DNA of 64,000 nucleotides from Candidatus Flexicrinis affinis (GTDB lineage: Bacteria; Chloroflexota; Anaerolineae; Aggregatilineales; Phototrophicaceae), in NCBI GenBank assembly GCA_016716525.1, contig JADJWE010000007.1, positions 124,001-188,000 of the forward strand, in the 5' to 3' direction. The position numbers were made by a program, and so were the translations under genes. Below the pieces are notes generated by a model. It worked only from the letters and a program-made list of their open reading frames with translations. It was not told where the DNA came from and searched no databases. Shown here one piece after another: positions 51,727 to 60,030 of this stretch (position 1 is the stretch's first letter; every line of letters begins with the position of its first letter).

Positions 51727-54432
51727 ATGTCCATGCCAATCATCGCCACCAAGCTCTATCTCCATCCGGCAGGGCGCAATCTCGTTCCCCGCGTGCGCCT
51801 CATCGAACGTCTCGATGCAGGTCTTCAACACAAACTGACGCTGATCTCCGCCCCGGCCGGGTTCGGCAAGACCACTCTGCTCAGCGAATGGCTCGCCCAC
51901 ACCGGAATTCCCGCGGCTTGGCTTTCACTCGATGAAGGCGACAACGACCCTGCACGCTTTCTGCGTTACCTGATCGCCGCTTTACAGACCATCGACTCCT
52001 CAATCGGCGAGACGGCCCTAAGCGCGATCCAATCCACCGCGACACCATCCACCGAACTCCTGCTCACGGCGCTGCTAAACGACATCGGCGCCGCAGCGAT
52101 TAAGTTCGTGCTAGTCCTTGACGACCTGCACGCGATCGACACCGCCGAAGTGACCCGCGCGCTCGTCTTCTTGACCGAGCATCTTCCGCCCCAACTGCAT
52201 CTGGTCATCGCCACGCGCGAGGATCCACCGCTGCCGTTAGCCCGGCTTCGCGCGCGCGGTCAGTTGACCGAACTGCGCGCCGCGGATTTGCGTTTCACCC
52301 CGTCCGAGGCTGCAGAGTTTCTAAACGAACTCATGGGCTTGAACCTTTCGGCCGACAACATCGCCGCTTTGGAAGACCGCACGGAGGGGTGGATCGCCGG
52401 GCTGCAGCTTGCCGCGCTCTCACTGCAAAGGCAGCACGATGTTACGGGCTTTGTGCAGGCGTTCGCCGGAAACCACCGCTTCATCGTGGACTATCTGGTC
52501 GAGGAAGTCCTCGCACGCCAGCCCGAGTCTATCCGCAACTTCTTGCTGCAGACCGCGATCCTCGATCGCCTCAATGGCCCGCTGTGCGATGCCGTCACCG
52601 GGCAGACCGACGGCGCGGCACGGCTGAACGCTTTGGAACGCGGCAACTTCTTCATCGTGCCGCTGGACGACAATCGCCATTGGTTTCGTTACCACCATCT
52701 CTTTGCTGATGTGCTCCGCGCGCACTTGACTGCCGAACAGCCCGACCACGTACCCGCCCTGCATCTCCGTGCGAGCGTATGGTTCGAGCAGAACGGATCG
52801 ACGAGCGACGCAGTCCGACATGCGCTGACGGCCAGAGATTTCGCGCGGGCCGCTGACCTGATCGAACTGGCGGTGCCGGAACTGCGCAGGAGCCGACGCG
52901 AAGCCACCATGCTTAACTGGCTGCAGGCACTGCCCGGCGAAGTTCTCACATACCGGCCCGTGCTTTGTGTGCACTTTGCCGGGTCGCTGCTGCAAAGCGG
53001 ACGGCTTGACGGCGTAGAGGATTGGCTGATCGAAGCGGAAAAGTGGCTGGACACGGGTGACTCGCTGCGTGAGCGACCGGACTCGAAGATGATCGTCGTA
53101 GATGACGCCGAGTTTCGCAACCTGCCCACCCGGATCTCGATGTACCGTGCCGGTCTGAGTTTGGTTTCGGGTGACGTGAATGCGACGATGGTTCATGCCC
53201 GGCGAGCACTCGAACTCGCAGCGGATAATGACTTTCTTGGACGGGGCGCTGCATCGGCGCTCCTAGGGCTTGCGACGTGGGCGTCCGGCGATCTCGAAGC
53301 CGCGTATCGGACGTATGCCGACGGCATGGCAAGTGTCCAGAAGGCCGGATACATCGCCGACACCATCGGTTCCGCTGTATCGCTGGCCGCGATCCGCATC
53401 ACGCAGGGCCGCCTGCACGACGCAATGCAAATCTATCAGCGAGCGCTTCAGTTGGCGGTGGATCAAGGTGCGCCGTCGCTTCGCGGAACGGCGGACATGT
53501 ACGTCGGGATGAGCCAGATCCACCGTGAGTGGAACGATCTGAGCACAGCGCGGAAGTACCTTCAAACGAGCAGGGAACTGGGCGATCTCGCTGGCATGCC
53601 GCAGAACCCGTATCGTTGGCGTGCCGCCATGGCCCAACTGCTGCAGATTGACGGCGATCTGGACGGTGCGCTCGTACTCCTTGACGAGGCAGAGCGGCTT
53701 TACGCGGGGGACTTCTCGCCCAACGTGCGGCCCGTGGCAGCGTCCAAGGCGCGCGTATGGATTGCACAGGGCCGGCTGAGTGAAGCCCGCCGCTGGGCGC
53801 ACGAGCGCGGCTTGTCCAGCGAAGACGAGCCGAGCTACGCGCGTGAGTTCGAGCATATTACGCTCGCCCGCATGCTTCTGGCCCAGTACACGCAAGACCG
53901 GGATGTCCGAGCGCTTCATGAAGCTGTCGGTCTGCTGGCACGCGTGCTGCAAGCAGCGGAAGATGGCGGCCGCATGGGAAACGTGCTCGAGATACTGGTC
54001 GTGCTGGCGCTGACCCAGCAGGCGCGAAGCGACACCGCTGCCGCGCTTGCAGCCCTGAAGCGCGCCCTCGCGCTGGCTGAGCCGGAAGGCTATGTGCGAA
54101 CCTTCGTTGACGAAGGCCTCCCCATGGCGCATCTGCTGGAAGATGCACTAAAACACCGGATCGCGCCGGCCTACGTCCATCAGCTCCTCGCCGCTTTCGG
54201 CAGGGTCGAGACCGCAACGCCGTCACGTCCGGACTTGATCGAGCCACTCAGCGAGCGAGAAATGGATGTGCTTCGGCTGCTTGCAACGGACCTCGACGGA
54301 CCAGAGATCGCCCGTCTGTTGGTCGTATCGCTGAATACCGTCCGCACCCATACCAAGAACATCTACACCAAGCTCGGCGTAAACAGCCGGCGGGCTGCCG
54401 TTCGCCGGGCAGAGGAACTCAAGCTGCTGTAG
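51727..54432 (+). CDS. MalT-like STAND ATPase transcriptional regulator with LuxR-type HTH
   Basis: 901 residues. The NTPase domain has Walker A APAGFGKTTLL (42-52), WLSLDEGDND, Walker B-type FVLVLDDLHAI and HLVIATREDPPLPLARLRAR, the classic MalT signature. A winged-helix part (WFRYHHLFADVLRAHL) follows, then TPR-like helical repeats (about 380-800). The C-terminus has the LuxR HTH: LSEREMDVLRLLATDLDGPE then VSLNTVRTHTKNIYTKLGV. Such proteins oligomerise with ATP and an inducer before activating transcription. ATG 51733 is a possible alternative start. Confidence 0.93.
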   Translation: MSMPIIATKLYLHPAGRNLVPRVRLIERLDAGLQHKLTLISAPAGFGKTTLLSEWLAHTGIPAAWLSLDEGDNDPARFLRYLIAALQTIDSSIGETALSAIQSTATPSTELLLTALLNDIGAAAIKFVLVLDDLHAIDTAEVTRALVFLTEHLPPQLHLVIATREDPPLPLARLRARGQLTELRAADLRFTPSEAAEFLNELMGLNLSADNIAALEDRTEGWIAGLQLAALSLQRQHDVTGFVQAFAGNHRFIVDYLVEEVLARQPESIRNFLLQTAILDRLNGPLCDAVTGQTDGAARLNALERGNFFIVPLDDNRHWFRYHHLFADVLRAHLTAEQPDHVPALHLRASVWFEQNGSTSDAVRHALTARDFARAADLIELAVPELRRSRREATMLNWLQALPGEVLTYRPVLCVHFAGSLLQSGRLDGVEDWLIEAEKWLDTGDSLRERPDSKMIVVDDAEFRNLPTRISMYRAGLSLVSGDVNATMVHARRALELAADNDFLGRGAASALLGLATWASGDLEAAYRTYADGMASVQKAGYIADTIGSAVSLAAIRITQGRLHDAMQIYQRALQLAVDQGAPSLRGTADMYVGMSQIHREWNDLSTARKYLQTSRELGDLAGMPQNPYRWRAAMAQLLQIDGDLDGALVLLDEAERLYAGDFSPNVRPVAASKARVWIAQGRLSEARRWAHERGLSSEDEPSYAREFEHITLARMLLAQYTQDRDVRALHEAVGLLARVLQAAEDGGRMGNVLEILVVLALTQQARSDTAAALAALKRALALAEPEGYVRTFVDEGLPMAHLLEDALKHRIAPAYVHQLLAAFGRVETATPSRPDLIEPLSEREMDVLRLLATDLDGPEIARLLVVSLNTVRTHTKNIYTKLGVNSRRAAVRRAEELKLL

Positions 54433-54452
54433 CTGCCCTGTTCACCGGCAGC
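54432..54452 (+). terminator. Candidate terminator after the LuxR gene
   Basis: GCTGCC (54432-54437) pairs with GGCAGC (54447-54452) over a 9-base loop and is followed by GTTTCC. The 6-bp stem starts at the last base of the stop codon. Confidence 0.4.
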
Positions 54453-54528
54453 GTTTCCGCCGCTTCCTTCAAACCCCGCGCCGGACTATCTCCTCCCACC
54501 ACATCCCGAAACACCCTTCACCACATCA

Positions 54529-54546
54529 ATCACCACATGTGGTGAT
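54529..54546. promoter_or_regulatory. 18-base perfect palindrome, candidate operator
   Basis: ATCACCACATGTGGTGAT is a perfect inverted repeat. The half-site ACCACAT also occurs as direct repeats at 54498-54504 and 54520-54526. The centre is about 43 bases before the predicted start site at 54581, the distance used by LuxR-type activators. Confidence 0.6.
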
Positions 54547-54568
54547 GCCTGCTCCCCACATCGACCGG

Positions 54569-54574
54569 TATCTT
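54569..54574 (+). promoter_or_regulatory. Candidate -10 box TATCTT of the redox cluster
   Basis: TATCTT lies six bases before an ATG at 54581, the same spacing as at the LuxR gene. The -35 region would be 54546-54551, directly next to the palindrome, with no consensus hexamer, as expected for an activated promoter. Confidence 0.4.
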
Positions 54575-54580
54575 GTTGGC

Positions 54581-54625
54581 ATGAACGAAGCAGATGCAGC
54601 CAAGAAGACTGGGAACACGTGGTAG
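54581..54625 (+). CDS. Possible 14-aa leader peptide
   Basis: A mini-ORF starting with ATG at the predicted transcription start and reading MNEADAAKKTGNTW before TAG. Its stop lies three bases before the ATG of the next gene, so translation could be coupled. It is too short to be tested by homology and may be fortuitous; spacing relative to the -10 is its main support. Confidence 0.25.
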   Translation: MNEADAAKKTGNTW

Positions 54626-54628
54626 AGC

Positions 54629-54844
54629 ATGGACAAATCCGATCGATACGAAATTCGCATTGACGGCCACCTCGACACACGCTGGGCGGACTGGTTCGAA
54701 GGACTGACCATCACGCTGGAGGATAACGGGGAGACCGTGCTCACCGGTACAGTCGCCGATCAGGCGGCGCTGCATGGACTGCTCAGAAAGGTGCGCGATT
54801 TGGGAATGACATTGATCTCTGTGAACGCCATCGCACGCGACTAG
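54629..54844 (+). CDS. Small conserved-looking protein, 71 aa
   Basis: MDKSDRYEIRIDGHLDTRWA opens a compact alpha/beta protein; WFEGLTITLEDNGETVLTGT and VADQAALHGLLRKVRDLGM follow. The shape (two or three strands, then a helix and final strand LISVNA) is regular and lacks membrane segments. I recall similar small proteins of unknown function encoded near MDR oxidoreductases and DUF4386 genes, but cannot check this here. It is the first substantial gene after the candidate operator and may bind a partner or sense a ligand. Function unknown. Confidence 0.7.
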   Translation: MDKSDRYEIRIDGHLDTRWADWFEGLTITLEDNGETVLTGTVADQAALHGLLRKVRDLGMTLISVNAIARD

Positions 54845-54893
54845 CCAGTACCGACCGAACACCGAACGCCTTCGCTTACCGAGGAGGAAGACC

Positions 54894-55655
54894 ATGGTCA
54901 CACTCAACCCATCAACCGAATTCGCTGACAGTCCATACTCCCTGACCACCCGCCAGCGCGGGCATACGGCGGCCTCGCCGCGCAAGCTCGCCATTGCGGC
55001 AGGCGTGTGTTTCCTGATCACGCATGTCACCGCCATCGGAGCGCCCGCCCTGAATGGACTGGCGACGAGCAGTACGGCGTCCAGCGCAGGCACGGACACG
55101 CAGCTCCTGATCGGTGCGCTGCTTGAGGTCATTCTCGCCTTGGCCGTCGTCGGCACCGCGGTGACGCTGTATCCGGTCGCCAGACGATGGAACGAAGGGG
55201 CGGCGCTGGGCTATGTCGGCCTGCGCACACTCGAAGCAGGTGTTATCGCGGTCGGAGTGCTCCCACTGCTGACGCTCGTCACCTTACGCCAGTCGGCCGC
55301 AGGTGCACTCGACGTGACGAATGCTGCACTGCTCAGTGACGCGCTCGTCATGATCTACAAGTGGACCCTGCTTATCGGGCCGGGTCTGGTGTGTGCGACG
55401 AACACGGTGGTGATGGCCTACGTTCTGTATGGCTCGCGCCTCGTGCCGCGCTTCATCCCCATACTCGGCCTCGTGGGCGGCCCGCTGATCTTCGTCTTTA
55501 CGCTGGTGCGCATGTTCGGTGGTTACGACCAACTGCCCCCATGGGCTGCTGTCGCGGTACTCCCGATCTTCGCATGGGAGGTCTCGCTCGCCCTTTGGAT
55601 GATCGTCAGAGGCTTTCGCCCGGCGGCACTCGCGGCGCTGACTACGGAACGCTAA
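54894..55655 (+). CDS. DUF4386 membrane protein
   Basis: A 253-residue integral membrane protein with about six helices, starting at ATG 54894 behind GAGGAGGAAGACC. The domain opens with SPRKLAIAAGVCFLITHVTA and contains LLIGALLEVILALAVVGTAV, YVGLRTLEAGVIAVGVLPLL and LVPRFIPILGLVGGPLIFVF, as in DUF4386 proteins. Their function is not established. It lies 49 bases after the small gene and is followed by two MDR oxidoreductase genes, a grouping suggesting a shared regulon. Confidence 0.83.
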   Translation: MVTLNPSTEFADSPYSLTTRQRGHTAASPRKLAIAAGVCFLITHVTAIGAPALNGLATSSTASSAGTDTQLLIGALLEVILALAVVGTAVTLYPVARRWNEGAALGYVGLRTLEAGVIAVGVLPLLTLVTLRQSAAGALDVTNAALLSDALVMIYKWTLLIGPGLVCATNTVVMAYVLYGSRLVPRFIPILGLVGGPLIFVFTLVRMFGGYDQLPPWAAVAVLPIFAWEVSLALWMIVRGFRPAALAALTTER

Positions 55656-55757
55656 CTCACCCGGAAATACCGTCGATCTTCGCCCTGCGGAACCACCTTC
55701 GCGCCAGCAGCTCAATTTGACCCTTTGACAGCACATTCGCTACAAGGAGACCAAGCC

Positions 55758-56747
55758 ATGAAAGCCATCATCTTCGAAACCTACGGATCTGCCGACGTCC
55801 TGCAATACACGGACACCGAGAAGCCGACTCCGAAGGCCAATGAGGTTCTCGTGAAGATCTACGCCTCGTCTGCCAATGCCCTTGACTGGCGCATGATGCG
55901 GGCGACGCCCTTCCTGGCACGCCTCGATAACGGTCTGTTCAAGCCGAAGCAAACCCGGCTCGGCGCCGACCTGTCAGGGCGGGTCGAAGCTGTCGGCAGC
56001 AGCGTCACGCAGTTCCGGCCGGGCGATGCGGTCATGGGCGATAATTTCCAGACCGGCCTCGGCGGGTTCGCGGAGTACGTCTGTGTTGCGGAAGATCGGC
56101 TAGTGCTGAAGCCGGAGCACGTGTCGTTCGAAGATGCGGCGGCGGTACCGCTCGCGGCGAGAACCGCACTGCAAGGGCTTCAGATGTGCCAAATCAAACC
56201 CGGTCAGAAGGTGCTCATCAATGGGGCTTCCGGCGGCGTCGGCACGTATGCGGTGCAGATCGCGAAAGCGTTCGGGGCGGAGGTGACGGCCGTGACCAGC
56301 ACACGTAATGTCGATATGGTGCGCTCGCTTGGCGCCGACCATGTCATCGACTACACCAAGGAAGACTTCACCACGAACGGGATTGCGTATGATGCAATCT
56401 ACTGCACGGTCGGCAATTACTCGCTCGCCGAATACAAGCGCGCGCTCGCGGCAGAAGGTGTGGGTGTCATCGTCGGGTTCAAGAGTCTGGGGCGCATGTT
56501 CAGCCATCTGATCTTCGGGTCGCTCAAGCCGAAGGCCGGGCAGAAGCGCGTCGGCATCATGGGGACGGTAGCGCCGAACAAGCAGGATATGGAGACGCTG
56601 CGCCAGCTGCTTGAGTCCGGGAAGATCAAGACCGTCATCGACCGCTGCTACCCGCTGCATGAGACGGCCGAAGCGATGCGGTATCTTGAGACCGGTCGCG
56701 CGCGCGGCAAGGTCGTCATCACGGTGGCGCAGGATCGCAGCGCGTAA
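55758..56747 (+). CDS. Zinc-independent MDR oxidoreductase (1), NAD(P)H quinone reductase-like
   Basis: 329 residues from ATG 55758, with AAGGAG nine bases upstream. The catalytic zinc ligands of alcohol dehydrogenases are absent, placing it with quinone oxidoreductase-like MDRs. The nucleotide motif is VLINGASGGVGTYAVQIAKAF (split around 153-173). RVEAVGSSVTQFRPGDAVMG is the GroES-like part, and GADHVIDYTKEDF is typical of the family. It may reduce enones or quinones with NADPH. Paralogue of the next gene. Confidence 0.88.
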   Translation: MKAIIFETYGSADVLQYTDTEKPTPKANEVLVKIYASSANALDWRMMRATPFLARLDNGLFKPKQTRLGADLSGRVEAVGSSVTQFRPGDAVMGDNFQTGLGGFAEYVCVAEDRLVLKPEHVSFEDAAAVPLAARTALQGLQMCQIKPGQKVLINGASGGVGTYAVQIAKAFGAEVTAVTSTRNVDMVRSLGADHVIDYTKEDFTTNGIAYDAIYCTVGNYSLAEYKRALAAEGVGVIVGFKSLGRMFSHLIFGSLKPKAGQKRVGIMGTVAPNKQDMETLRQLLESGKIKTVIDRCYPLHETAEAMRYLETGRARGKVVITVAQDRSA

Positions 56748-56792
56748 CCCAGTCGCGTACACATCAAGTTCGAGTCACATTGAGGGAATCTC

Positions 56793-57788
56793 ATGAAGGC
56801 AGTACTCTGGACAGCGTACGGATCGCCGGACGTTCTAAAGCTCCAAAACGTGGCGAAACCGGAACCGAAGGACGACGAAGTCCTGATACGGATCCGCGCG
56901 ACGACGGTGCCGTCCGGGGACTGCGAAATGCGCCGGATGAGTGACGCCCACTGGTATACCCTTGCGATGCGTGCATACGTCGGCCTCCGGTCCCCGAAGC
57001 GCATCACGATCCTCGGGATGGAGTTTGCCGGCGAGGTCGAAGTGACCGGCAAAGCCGTCACGCGGTTCAAGGCGGGCGACCGGGTGTTTGGCGCGACGGG
57101 GTTCGTCGGCACCGGAACCTACGCAGAATATATCTGTCTGCCAGAAAACCCTGACGGGGGAGCGATAGCGATCAAGCCGGCCAACGTGACCGACGAGGAA
57201 GCTGCCGCCGTCCCCGTCGGGGGGCTCGAAGCACTTCACTTCCTCCGGCAGGCCAACATCCAGCCCGGGCAGCGGGTGCTGATCAACGGCGCAGGCGGCA
57301 CCATCGGCACGTTTGCGGTGCAGCTCGCCAAGCACTTCGGGGCGACCGTCACGGCTGTGGACAGCGCCGACAAACTGGACACGCTGCGTACGATCGGGGC
57401 AGACCGGGTCGTCGACTACGGTCAGGAGGACTTCACCAGAAGCGGGGAGACGTACAACGTCATTCTGGATATCGCCAGCAGAAGCCCATGTGCCCGCAGC
57501 CTGAAGACGCTGGCACCGGACGGGTGCTACCACATCGCCAACCCCAGCTTGGCACAACGGATCCGCGGGCGCTGGGCGGCCCTGACCAGCGGCAAGCACG
57601 TGGTGTTCGGGCAGTCGCATCCGAACTCTGCCGACCTGGAATTCCTCAAGGCGTTGATCGAGCAGGGGCAGCTTCGCTCCGTCATCGATCGGCGCTTCAC
57701 GCTCGAGCACATGGTGGAAGCGCACCGGTATGTCGAGACCGGACAGAAGACCGGCAACGTCGTAATCAGCGTCGATGGAGGGTCCTGA
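56793..57788 (+). CDS. Zinc-independent MDR oxidoreductase (2)
   Basis: 331 residues; GAGGGA precedes the ATG. KAVLWTAYGSPDVLKLQNVA opens the GroES-like domain. The nucleotide loop is VLINGAGGTIGTFAVQLAKHF (a variant GxGGxxG). ADRVVDYGQEDFTRSGETY matches the family. It clearly derives from the same ancestor as the preceding gene but differs in substrate-loop sequence. Zinc ligands are absent. It is the last MDR before the thioredoxin-reductase-like gene, whose ATG lies two bases past its stop. Confidence 0.88.
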   Translation: MKAVLWTAYGSPDVLKLQNVAKPEPKDDEVLIRIRATTVPSGDCEMRRMSDAHWYTLAMRAYVGLRSPKRITILGMEFAGEVEVTGKAVTRFKAGDRVFGATGFVGTGTYAEYICLPENPDGGAIAIKPANVTDEEAAAVPVGGLEALHFLRQANIQPGQRVLINGAGGTIGTFAVQLAKHFGATVTAVDSADKLDTLRTIGADRVVDYGQEDFTRSGETYNVILDIASRSPCARSLKTLAPDGCYHIANPSLAQRIRGRWAALTSGKHVVFGQSHPNSADLEFLKALIEQGQLRSVIDRRFTLEHMVEAHRYVETGQKTGNVVISVDGGS

Positions 57789-57789
57789 A

Positions 57790-58674
57790 ATGCTTGACGT
57801 CATCATCATTGGTGGGAGCAGCGCCGGCTTGAGCGCAGCCTTGGTCTTGGGACGGTCGCTGCGAAAGGTCGTCGTCATTGACGACCAGAAACCCTGCAAT
57901 CGTTTTTCGCACGCGTCGCACGGATATCTGACGCGGGACGGCACATTCCCGTCAGACCTGCTGCGCATCTCCCGTGAACAACTCGAACGCTATTCCACTG
58001 TGGCGTTCAAGCCGGCAACCGCCACACGTATAGACAAGACGGACTCGGGGCTCGAGGTCGTGAGTTCGGACGGGTCCAAGTTGGCTTCGCGGACTGTGCT
58101 GCTCGCAACTGGACTGCAGGACGAACTGCCTGCGCTGAACGGCATCGATCGCTTGTGGGGAAAGAGCGTGTTTCACTGTCCATACTGTGACGGGTACGAA
58201 GTACGCGGGAAACATATCGCGGTATATGGCGCCAGTGAGGACGTATTGCATCTCGTGATGATGATGCGCAACCTGACGCTGTGCACCAATGGCCAGTGGA
58301 CGCCGTCGGCCGCGCAGCACGAGCGGTTGGTCCGTCATGGAATTCATGTGGTCGAGCGGCGTATCAGCGCACTCGAGAGCACCGATTCTCAGCTCCAAGC
58401 AATTCGATTCGCAGATGGCAGCGCGCTGACCGTTGATGCCCTATTCATTCGCCCAAAGACGTCTCATAGGACGACGTTCGCCGTCGATCTGGGATGCGAC
58501 GTGGATGCTGCCGGAGTCGTACGGGTCGACTCGCGTGGCCGAACCACGGTTCACGGTGTATACGCGGCGGGTGACTTGTCTTCGCCCATGAGGAGCGTCG
58601 CGATTGCCGTGGCGCAAGGCGCGGCCGCGGCTTACGGCATCAATGCCGATCTAGTCGACACGGATTTCTCGTGA
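57790..58674 (+). CDS. Thioredoxin reductase-like NAD(P)H:FAD oxidoreductase
   Basis: 294 residues from ATG 57790, chosen because GGAGGG is well spaced before it (ATG 57775 is also in frame). FAD-binding DVIIIGGSSAGLSAALVLG (3-21) and the redox-active pair Cys130-Pro-Tyr-Cys133 in FHCPYCDGYE identify a thioredoxin-reductase fold. The second nucleotide site is degenerate: HIAVYGASEDVLHLVMMM. The C-terminal GVYAAGDLSSP is intact. The weak NAD(P)H site suggests another electron donor, as in bacillithiol-linked or ferredoxin-type relatives. Confidence 0.87.
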   Translation: MLDVIIIGGSSAGLSAALVLGRSLRKVVVIDDQKPCNRFSHASHGYLTRDGTFPSDLLRISREQLERYSTVAFKPATATRIDKTDSGLEVVSSDGSKLASRTVLLATGLQDELPALNGIDRLWGKSVFHCPYCDGYEVRGKHIAVYGASEDVLHLVMMMRNLTLCTNGQWTPSAAQHERLVRHGIHVVERRISALESTDSQLQAIRFADGSALTVDALFIRPKTSHRTTFAVDLGCDVDAAGVVRVDSRGRTTVHGVYAAGDLSSPMRSVAIAVAQGAAAAYGINADLVDTDFS

Positions 58675-58789
58675 AGCGGACTAGCAGCGTGAGGCACTGC
58701 GCTGCATTGGCCACGCTGGTCGTCACCCGTGTCTGTGCCAAACCCGGGGAAGTTGCTACAGGCTGCGCTGTTTCCTCTAGTCCTTCAGT

Positions 58790-59377
58790 TCAGCCTGATC
58801 GGGTCAGCCGATACCAGCCTGAGGGGCTTCCATTCGTCGTATCCGTGCTGAGGATCTCCTGCATCAGTTCGAAGCCCAATGAGAAGATGCGCCGCACATC
58901 GTCGGGTCGCCAACCGAAGGCGCGTCCCTCAGATGGTTGATGGACATACAGCATCCAACTGCCGCCCGGCCTCATCAGCGATGCCACATCCCGGGCGTAT
59001 TGGGCTGCCTGATCCACCGGAATGCCATGGCCACAACCAATATCGATCACCAGATCGTACGGCGAGCGCAACCCGGCTATCTCGTTTAGCCGCGTGACGT
59101 CGTGGCAGTAGACACTGAACCGTTCTGACGGAAAGCCGGCCAGCTTGGCCTGTGCGCGCTCCACGGCTTGCGGCACGAAGTCCACACCATCCACCTGCCA
59201 GCCGTGGTCCAGCAGATAGCCCAGATTGGTCCCGGTGCCGCAGCCCAGATCTAATGCTTTGCCGGGGGGCAGCTCCTGAACGATCTGCACAATCTCGGGC
59301 GGCGTGATCCCCGTATCCCACGGGGTATCTTGCACCTCATAGCGTTCGACAAATCTGCTGCGCGAGTCACTCGTCAT
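58790..59377 (-). CDS. Class I SAM-dependent methyltransferase (tellurite/thiopurine-type fold)
   Basis: 195 residues from ATG 59377; ATG 59431 or 59509 would add N-terminal residues without recognisable motif. It begins RFVERYEVQDTPWDTGITPP, with the PWDTG motif seen in TehB/TPMT-like enzymes. SAM motifs are ALDLGCGTGTNLGYLLDHGW, VDGVDFVPQAVERAQ, LVIDIGCGHGI and MRPGGSWMLYVH. It is convergent with the thioredoxin-reductase-like gene and may detoxify small electrophiles. Confidence 0.83.
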   Translation of the reverse strand: MTSDSRSRFVERYEVQDTPWDTGITPPEIVQIVQELPPGKALDLGCGTGTNLGYLLDHGWQVDGVDFVPQAVERAQAKLAGFPSERFSVYCHDVTRLNEIAGLRSPYDLVIDIGCGHGIPVDQAAQYARDVASLMRPGGSWMLYVHQPSEGRAFGWRPDDVRRIFSLGFELMQEILSTDTTNGSPSGWYRLTRSG

Positions 59378-60030
59378 TGGGAGCACGCTTTCGAGTCGGG
59401 AATTCCGTTTGGCACTTGTCGAAGACTCCATATTACGCCATGGGGTCAATCTACGGCAGAGGATAGGATCCCGCGACCCTCCGCCGGCGGCCATGCGGCC
59501 ATCCTCCACACGTCACGTTGGGTGTATCGCCCCGGCTTGGCCGGTCGACGTGGTTGCGTTTTTTGCGAATGAAACGACAATTGTTACACTGACGCGCAGT
59601 GTGCACTTGCACGACTCCGCGTAGGGCACATTCCGAGGGCTTGTTCGCGCACATCCACCATAGACATCGGTACGTCAAGACGAGGGGGGCCTCTGTATGA
59701 CCGAACCGACACGTATTCCTCTTCGCCGTGCATGCATCACGCCGTATTGAGCCGTGACTCAGCATGATCACCGGATCGGTTGGCTGAGGCGAGTTTGCGC
59801 TCGTCGCTTCCTTCACGCAACCGGATGCCGTTCGCACGGCAATACGCGCACCCCGCGCAGCGGCAGAACCCAGTGGGAACCTTCACCCCGTACGTCGTGT
59901 GGCTTGTGAAATGCGCACCCGACGGAAAGTCCTGGACCTGCTCGTCCGTTGATCACACAACACGACACACGTACACGTGTCGCACACGCCGCAGCCGAGT
60001 GGCCGGCGTACCCCAGAAAGGAAAGCCTCC
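59378..60030. other. Gene-poor stretch upstream of the response-regulator fusion gene
   Basis: About 650 bases with no supported gene. ORFs of up to 128 codons on the minus strand have Cys-rich, atypical composition and no motif. ACACGTGT (59973-59980) within CGACAC...GTGTCG is a possible site before the downstream gene. Promoters of the two divergent genes must lie here, but no clear -35/-10 pair was seen. Confidence 0.4.

Noticed and set aside
59451..59837. 128-codon minus-strand ORF upstream of the receiver fusion
   Set aside because: Cys/Arg/His-rich sequence without motif or ribosome-binding site; probably noncoding.
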